The notes under the pieces were generated by a model that was not told where the DNA came from, searched no databases, and was given only the letters and a program-made list of their open reading frames with translations. The position numbers and the translations under genes were made by a program. Below, one piece after another: positions 8,285 to 13,436 of a DNA stretch of 13,436 nt. Within the stretch, counting starts at the first letter, position 1. The number at the start of each line of letters is the position of its first letter. The stretch comes from Beijerinckiaceae bacterium (lineage in GTDB: Bacteria > Pseudomonadota > Alphaproteobacteria > Rhizobiales > Beijerinckiaceae): positions 1 to 13,436 of the forward strand of contig CANHAW010000018.1 of NCBI GenBank assembly GCA_947458675.1, in the 5' to 3' direction.

Positions 8285-11200
8285 GACTCATCCCCCTCGC
8301 TTGAGCCGGCTGACCATTCCTTGACGCGTGCGAGATGATCGTAATCGGAGAAGCGGCCAAGAAATTGCGGGAACGGGCGCGGAATATAGGGTGTCGCCTC
8401 ATCCCGGAACTGGTTGAGCAGCGCCACAAGCCCGTCGAAATTTTCCTGCGCAATGGCACCCGCATCGCCTTTTTTGCCAGCAATCGGGACAGCGCCATCG
8501 CCAAATTTGACATGCATGGCATTGCGCACATCGAGAGCGCCAACGGCTGTAAAGGCGCCCTGTTTCACCATGATCATTTCAAGCGGCAATTGCGGCGCAA
8601 AGCCTGCAGCAATTTCTTTTTCTGTGGGGAGCTTTCCGGTTTTATAATCGATAATCTCGCAGCTGCCGCCGGCCATCAGATCGATGCGATCGGCCTTGCC
8701 GCGCAGAGAAAATGCGCTGCCATCGGCAAGATTGAATGTCAGGCGGCCGTAAAGTTCGATTTTGCTGTCGATGAGATCAGCCCGTCGCTCGCTTTCCCAA
8801 TCAAGCCAGAGTGACAGGCCCGCCTCGATCCGTGGCCAGTGAAAGGCGCGATAATCGGCGTCCTTGAGAAGGTCAGAAAGTTTTTCGCGCGCAAGGTCAT
8901 GCAATTGTTCAAGCGAATCCTCCGGCAGATCGCCGTGGGGATGACGGATCACAAATTCTGCGAGCACATCGTGGATTTGCGTGCCTGCTTCGCGCGCGCC
9001 GGGTTCAGCGCCAATTTTTTCCAGCTTGGCGAGTTTCAGGACATGTTTGGCGAAGATGGCATAAGGGTCGCGCCGCAGGGTCTCGATATCGGTGACATTC
9101 AAACTGTCTGGGCGCAGGTCGAGTGGCGGCTTCGGTTCGGGCCGCGCCACAGGCATGATGTTTTGGGGCCGATCGATGCGGCGTGCCAGCGCCAGCCATT
9201 CTTCGCCGCGCATTTTGCAAATGGCAAAAGCATCGCCCGCCAGCGCCTCAAGCCGTTGCAGGAAGCGCGAAGGCACGCTTGGTGAGCCGCCCCGCTTCAT
9301 GGCACGGCTGATCACGACATGTTCGCTGCCCAGCGCCTGAATGAAATCATGCGCTGTCTGGCCGATGCGCCGCTCGGGCGGCGTGAGGCCAAGTTCGGCA
9401 CGCATCGGGCGATTGAGAAAAGCGCCTGTTTCCGTCTGCGGCGGCCAGATCGTCTCGTCGAGGCCGGCAAGCAGCATGACATCGGCTTCGATGAGCCGGG
9501 CCTCAAGCAGGCCGAGGATTTTCAGGCGCGGATGAGCATGTGCTGGGCCGCGCACAATTTCTTCGCGCATGACATGATCGACGAGCGCGGCATAATCATG
9601 CGCACCGAACGGCACATTGCCGCGGTCGGTTTCTGAAATTTTGCTGAAGAGCATTTCGAATGATTCGAAACTCTCATCCTGGCGCAATGCCCCTTCGGTC
9701 AATCGTGCGAGCGTTGCCCGATGAGCCTCGATATGATGGCGCAGATTTGTCTTGTCCTCACGCGCCTGCAAGGGCTGCAGGGCAGCGACAAGACGCATGA
9801 CGAGATCATCTATGGCAGCCCATTGTTGATCGCTCATGCGCTGAATGGCGGGGTGAGCATATTTGTCGCTTGCCGCAGCGCGTGCTGCGGCAACCATATC
9901 GCGTGGATTGTCGCGATGGGTGAGAACGCCGCGCAGGACGCCTGTTTCAAGCAGTCTCGCCAGCTCGCGTAATGTCTCGCGCGGCCAATTCAGATGAACG
10001 AGCGGATGGGCGAGCAGCGCGATCCATTCTCGGGGTTTGTATGGTGCACCAGCGGCAGTGAGTGCGAGCCGGGCGAGCACGCCATAGCTCGATGTCGCCA
10101 AGGGTTCGCCGCCTGAATCGTCGACCTCTATGTTCCAGCGCATAAGTTCTGCGCGAACCCGGCGAGCCAGCGCCCGATCGGGCGTGATGAGAGCAGCGGT
10201 TTTTCCAGGTGTCTCAAGGATGGCGCGCATATTGAGCGCCAGCGCCAAGGCCTCTTCGCGCTCGTCTGCCGCCACAATCATGCTGAGCCCGGCAAGCGCG
10301 TCAGAGATTTTCTGTTGATCCGTGCGCGCAATGTAATTGCGCCAGTTTTCTGTCGTGTCAGCTGGGCGGAAAGCCTCGCTCACAAGTTCCATGCGCGTGA
10401 CCAAAGACGCCCTGATGGCGCCAAGTTCATTGACATTGTCGCGCGTGACGCCCAGCACAGGCAGAAGCCGGTTGAGCGCAGCCTGCGGATGGCTTGCGGC
10501 AGGATCAAGACCATTGGCTGGATCGCCGGCTATCAGTGAGAAGCTGTGCGTATCTATATTTTTGTCGAGGCCTGGCAGGACGACAGCGCCGTTTCTGGCC
10601 CTTGAAATGGAGGCCAGCAAACGCGCAGTTGCCTGATTGGTGCCGGTCGAGCCGATGGCGATGACAGGATCGACAAATCCCTCGCGCGAAAGCCGCTCAA
10701 TTTCGCGCTCCACCAGCAGGCGTTGGCGCTCGGGTGGATCGACAAGGCCGCGTTCTTTCAATTCAGCCGGCCAATATTGCGAGGCAATTTTCAGGAATTC
10801 GATGGTCACCGACCAGTATTTGTCGAATTCATGCGGCGCAAGATTTTGCAATCGCGTCCAGTCAGCGCCTTCGACGATCATTTCATCGATCAGCGCAGCA
10901 AGATCGCCAGCCAGATGCCATGCCTGCGCGGGAGCTTGTGCGACAAGCAGCGCCTCATTGGGGTCGGTGCGGATTTCGCCGCCTTCGAAATGGGTGATCG
11001 CATGGGCAAGCTTTTGTGCCCAGACATGGATCAGATGCATCAGCGCAAGGCGACGGTCGATCGGATCGATGGACTCAGGCGCATCGGCTGAAAAATCCTG
11101 AAAGGGATCGAAAATCAGCGCCGTTTCGATATTTTCCAGATGACCGAGCGGAATAATTTTTGGCAGCAGCACGGCGGGGCCGGGAAGCCGTTTGGTAATT

Positions 11201-11382
11201 TCAACGGCAAGCGCCCGCGCAGCGCGTCGCGTCGGGACATAAATCGTCATCGCGGAAAATTCGAGCGGCGGCGTATGCGGGCCGATTGCCTCGATCACTT
11301 TGCCGGCAAGCAGCCTGTCAGCGAAAGTTGCCAGAAAGGGTGCGCCGGCAGGGATTGAGAGGATGCGAGGATTGCGCGCCAT
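8281..11382 (-). CDS. addB: AddB, second nuclease subunit of the AddAB double-strand break repair complex (alphaproteobacterial type)
   Basis: AddB partners AddA and cuts the complementary strand during end resection. The 1033-residue product has an N-terminal helicase-like part without a GxGKT loop: the corresponding stretch is IPAGAPFLATFADRLL (10-25). A middle region with GLDETIWPPQTETGAFLNRPM (640-660) is of the kind seen in alphaproteobacterial AddB. The C-terminal PD-(D/E)XK nuclease starts near SLNVTDIETLRRDPYAIFA (760-778) and has H804, D898 in GKADRID, IIDYKTGK with D912 and K914, and Q931, all the expected catalytic positions. I find only two cysteines, C722 and C908, so the four-cysteine iron-sulphur site known from Bacillus AddB is absent. 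The start is the ATG at 11382, 4 bases after AGGAGG. It sits 9 bases after the nucleotidyltransferase gene and overlaps addA by 4 bases. Confidence 0.95.
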   Translation of the reverse strand: MARNPRILSIPAGAPFLATFADRLLAGKVIEAIGPHTPPLEFSAMTIYVPTRRAARALAVEITKRLPGPAVLLPKIIPLGHLENIETALIFDPFQDFSADAPESIDPIDRRLALMHLIHVWAQKLAHAITHFEGGEIRTDPNEALLVAQAPAQAWHLAGDLAALIDEMIVEGADWTRLQNLAPHEFDKYWSVTIEFLKIASQYWPAELKERGLVDPPERQRLLVEREIERLSREGFVDPVIAIGSTGTNQATARLLASISRARNGAVVLPGLDKNIDTHSFSLIAGDPANGLDPAASHPQAALNRLLPVLGVTRDNVNELGAIRASLVTRMELVSEAFRPADTTENWRNYIARTDQQKISDALAGLSMIVAADEREEALALALNMRAILETPGKTAALITPDRALARRVRAELMRWNIEVDDSGGEPLATSSYGVLARLALTAAGAPYKPREWIALLAHPLVHLNWPRETLRELARLLETGVLRGVLTHRDNPRDMVAAARAAASDKYAHPAIQRMSDQQWAAIDDLVMRLVAALQPLQAREDKTNLRHHIEAHRATLARLTEGALRQDESFESFEMLFSKISETDRGNVPFGAHDYAALVDHVMREEIVRGPAHAHPRLKILGLLEARLIEADVMLLAGLDETIWPPQTETGAFLNRPMRAELGLTPPERRIGQTAHDFIQALGSEHVVISRAMKRGGSPSVPSRFLQRLEALAGDAFAICKMRGEEWLALARRIDRPQNIMPVARPEPKPPLDLRPDSLNVTDIETLRRDPYAIFAKHVLKLAKLEKIGAEPGAREAGTQIHDVLAEFVIRHPHGDLPEDSLEQLHDLAREKLSDLLKDADYRAFHWPRIEAGLSLWLDWESERRADLIDSKIELYGRLTFNLADGSAFSLRGKADRIDLMAGGSCEIIDYKTGKLPTEKEIAAGFAPQLPLEMIMVKQGAFTAVGALDVRNAMHVKFGDGAVPIAGKKGDAGAIAQENFDGLVALLNQFRDEATPYIPRPFPQFLGRFSDYDHLARVKEWSAGSSEGDES

Positions 11383-11385
11383 CGG

Positions 11386-11393
11386 CCCTCCTC
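11386..11393 (-). promoter_or_regulatory. Strong ribosome binding site of addB overlapping the upstream stop codon
   Basis: GAGGAGGG on the minus strand contains a full AGGAGG match 4 bases before the addB ATG. It overlaps the TGA of the upstream nucleotidyltransferase gene (11394-11392), which favours re-initiation or coupled translation. Confidence 0.7.
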
Positions 11394-12120
11394 ACTCCTT
11401 TGATCGGGAAATGGCCGTTTCGGCTTCTGCAATAGCTTCAGGCGTGCCGACATGCAGCCACAGGCCATCGAGACGCAGGCCGAACAGGCGTCCCTTTTCG
11501 GCCGCTTCGAAAAAGAATGGTGCGAGGCGGAAGACATCGCGCGTTTCATGCGCGAAGAGTTCCGGCTTGATAATGGCCACGCCTGAATAAACGAAGGGGG
11601 CGACATTGCGCGGGTCGCGCTTGGTCAGGCGACCGTTTTTGTCCATGTCGAAATCGCCAGACCAATCGACACCGATGGAATGGCTGGTTGCTGCAACCAG
11701 AAGCAGCGCATCCATCCGCGCCGGATCCCACATTTGCGCGAGACGCAGAATGTTCGATTGCGCACCCTCGATCCAGAAAGCATCCGTATTGCAGAGAAAA
11801 AACGGCTTGCCGTCGAGCAAGGGAAGGATCTTGCGAATACCGCCGCCTTGATCCAGCAATTTTTCGCGCTCGTCGGAAATGATGATCTGCGGTTCTGTGC
11901 GGCCCTGCAAATGCGTCTCGATCTGATCGGCAAGGTAATGGACGTTGACAATGGCGCGTTTGACGCCGGCTTCGGCGAAAAGATCGAGGCAATGGTCCAG
12001 CAGTGTGCGGCCGGCAACTTTCACAAGGGGTTTGGGGATCGTATTTGAAATCGGCCGCATGCGGGTTCCCAGCCCCGCGGCAAAAACCATCGCTGTGTCG
12101 GGTTGCTCGCGCCCCGTCAT
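11392..12120 (-). CDS. murU: Nucleotidyltransferase family protein, probable N-acetylmuramate-1-phosphate uridylyltransferase (MurU-like)
   Basis: The likely reaction is UTP plus N-acetylmuramic acid alpha-1-phosphate to UDP-MurNAc, the last step of the cell-wall recycling route that bypasses MurA/MurB. The 242-residue product has the sugar-nucleotide transferase signature FAAGLGTRMRP (13-23) followed by IPKPLVKVAGR (28-38). It also has an LLDQGGGIRKILPLLDGKPF stretch (88-107) close to that in known MurU, the metal-site motif NTD (111-113), and GLWLHVGTPEAIAEAE near the C-terminus (219-234). It starts with ATG overlapping the stop of the AmgK-like kinase gene (ATGA), with GAGG just upstream; the kinase would make its substrate. 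That adjacency is the main reason for preferring MurU over a glucose- or mannose-1-phosphate transferase. Family assignment is firm; the exact substrate is inferred. Confidence 0.85.
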   Translation of the reverse strand: MTGREQPDTAMVFAAGLGTRMRPISNTIPKPLVKVAGRTLLDHCLDLFAEAGVKRAIVNVHYLADQIETHLQGRTEPQIIISDEREKLLDQGGGIRKILPLLDGKPFFLCNTDAFWIEGAQSNILRLAQMWDPARMDALLLVAATSHSIGVDWSGDFDMDKNGRLTKRDPRNVAPFVYSGVAIIKPELFAHETRDVFRLAPFFFEAAEKGRLFGLRLDGLWLHVGTPEAIAEAETAISRSKE

Positions 12121-13436
12121 GTTGCCTCGTCTGCAAGCGCTTGCGGCAGATGCGTTTCCATCCAGTTTTTCACGGCCGCGAGGGCTGGATGGGCAAGGTC
12201 CTTGCGCAGATAGGCGCGGATGCGGGGAATATGGGCCAGATATTGCGGCTTGCCGTCACGCTTGTCGAGGCGCGCGAAAATGCCGAGAACCTTTGTCGCC
12301 CTCTGTGCGCCCATGATCGCATAGGCACGGGCAAAGGCGGCTATGTCGAAATCCGGATCGCTCTCGCGCCGCTGGCGCAAATATTGGCCGAGCAATTTCA
12401 TTTCCAGCGCATCGCTGACCGTCACACGCGCATCCTGCAGGAGCGAGGCCACGTCATAGGCCGGATGGCCCATCACGCAATCCTGGAAATCGATAATTCC
12501 GATGCATCTGTGGCCCTCACGCTCGGGAAGCCAGATGAGATTGGGCGAATGATAATCGCGCAAGCTCCAGCTGCGTGGACCAGCAACAATCTCCGTCAGC
12601 GTCTCGCGCCAGATATTGATGAAGGTTGCGCGCGCACCCGAGGCGAGATTGACCTTTTCGATATGGGACGCATACCAGTCGATCAGAAGTTCTATTTCAA
12701 TGGTGAGAGCTTCGAGGTCATAGGGTGGAATTTTATAGGCTTCAGGCGTCGCCTCGATTTTGTCGGGCAAGACGCGCGAATGCAGCCGCGCAAGAACGCC
12801 AATGGCAGCGCCATAGCGCTCGGGGATCGGCCCATTTTCATCGACAATGGCCTGCGCGCCCAGATCTTCGAGAATGGCAAGACCATTCGCTTTATCTTCG
12901 GCATAGATCAGGGGCGCAGAAAATCCTTCCGAGATCAGCGCCCGGTCGATTGCGATGAAAGGCGCAATATCTTCTGCCAGCCGCGCAATGGCGCTATAGG
13001 GCTTGCCGAAACGCACCGGCGGTCCATCGGGCCGTTTCGGTGAGATCATCAGAATGGCGCGGCGGCCATCGTCCATTTCCAGTCGTTCATAGGCGCGTGT
13101 CGAGGCATCGCCCAGCATGAAACTGCGTTTTGCCTTGCTCCATCCTGCACGCGCAAGCAGTGCATCCACCGACATGGCGCGCGCCAGACGCGGCGCAAAG
13201 GCGCCTGTGCCTGTCAATGTGGCGCGTCGATAGCTACTGTCCTTGCGGGTCGAGAGTTCGAGCGCAATATCGAGGCGGTCGGCGGGCAATTCATCGCCGG
13301 CGCGTTCTGCCCATTCGACCAGAAGAAGCGCGCCGTCTGCCGCCTCTTCCCAGCCAAGCTCGGTCAATTCATCGGGCGATTTGATGCGGTAGAGATCGGC
13401 ATGAACAACCGGAAAATTCTTTCCGTCGTAAAGCTG
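12117..13436 (-). CDS. TsaE/AmgK fusion: t6A-synthesis ATPase domain joined to an anomeric sugar kinase, N-terminus missing
   Basis: The frame is open to the right edge and 439 residues are visible. Residues 1-85 are the C-terminal half of TsaE, the ATPase that supports threonylcarbamoylation of tRNA A37. The typical VHADLYRI (11-18), ELTELGWEEA (23-32) and LLVEWAER (38-45) are present, while the Walker A loop is off the window. From about residue 88 a phosphotransferase begins with the MLGDASTRAYERL signature (107-119), as in AmgK. It continues with the catalytic loop RDYHSPN (293-299) and metal-binding IDFQD (315-319) of the aminoglycoside-phosphotransferase fold. AmgK phosphorylates MurNAc or GlcNAc at C1, which fits the MurU-like gene that overlaps its stop by 4 bases. 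Such fusions are annotated in Rhizobiales as bifunctional TsaE/phosphotransferase. A TTG at 13367 could be mistaken for a start, but the TsaE motif continues upstream of it. Confidence 0.92.
   Translation of the reverse strand, partial: QLYDGKNFPVVHADLYRIKSPDELTELGWEEAADGALLLVEWAERAGDELPADRLDIALELSTRKDSSYRRATLTGTGAFAPRLARAMSVDALLARAGWSKAKRSFMLGDASTRAYERLEMDDGRRAILMISPKRPDGPPVRFGKPYSAIARLAEDIAPFIAIDRALISEGFSAPLIYAEDKANGLAILEDLGAQAIVDENGPIPERYGAAIGVLARLHSRVLPDKIEATPEAYKIPPYDLEALTIEIELLIDWYASHIEKVNLASGARATFINIWRETLTEIVAGPRSWSLRDYHSPNLIWLPEREGHRCIGIIDFQDCVMGHPAYDVASLLQDARVTVSDALEMKLLGQYLRQRRESDPDFDIAAFARAYAIMGAQRATKVLGIFARLDKRDGKPQYLAHIPRIRAYLRKDLAHPALAAVKNWMETHLPQALADEAT

Noticed and set aside
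12003..13043. Open frame of 346 codons on the plus strand
   Set aside because: It is antisense to the AmgK-like kinase and the start of the MurU-like gene, whose catalytic motifs are intact on the other strand.
13365..13367. TTG as the start of the kinase gene
   Set aside because: The TsaE motif (HADLYRI...ELGWEE) continues in frame upstream to the window edge, so the codon is internal.

Overview
The window looks like ordinary chromosome from an alphaproteobacterium, most likely of the Rhizobiales/Hyphomicrobiales group. Three things point there: the alphaproteobacterial types of AddA and AddB, a TsaE domain fused to a sugar kinase of the AmgK type, and the gene order TsaE/kinase, nucleotidyltransferase, addB, addA, trxA. 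The family cannot be fixed from sequence alone. Every gene I can support lies on the minus strand, so transcription runs from the right edge to the left. No tRNA, rRNA, insertion sequence, phage gene, CRISPR array or toxin-like gene was seen.

Right part (4439 to the right edge): a compact gene series of TsaE-AmgK fusion, MurU-like nucleotidyltransferase, addB, addA and trxA. The junctions are a 4-base ATGA overlap, a 9-base gap, another 4-base ATGA overlap and a 51-base gap. This suggests one polycistronic message. It joins three jobs: tRNA t6A37 modification together with peptidoglycan sugar recycling (TsaE, AmgK, MurU), repair of double-strand breaks (AddAB), and thiol-disulphide exchange (TrxA). 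A strong intrinsic terminator at about 4391-4417 closes the series after trxA. The TsaE N-terminus, with its Walker A loop, lies beyond the right edge.

Left part (1 to about 4390): after the terminator comes a 63-base leader with a small hairpin, then polA, a full-length DNA polymerase I with intact 5' nuclease, proofreading and polymerase motifs. A 156-base spacer follows and is largely filled by an 80-base imperfect palindrome (1179-1258) that looks like a dispersed intergenic repeat. Beyond it, a GTG-started gene for a multi-spanning ion-transporter-superfamily antiporter (CitMHS_2/NhaD-like) with a signal peptide runs off the left edge.

The only non-coding stretches are 1154-1309, 4328-4438, 4757-4807 and 11383-11391; none exceeds 300 bases. 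I did not find a convincing undescribed system. The most useful leads are the palindromic repeat beside polA, the TsaE-AmgK fusion in an operon with AddAB, the AddB without obvious iron-sulphur cysteines, and the hairpin in the polA leader.
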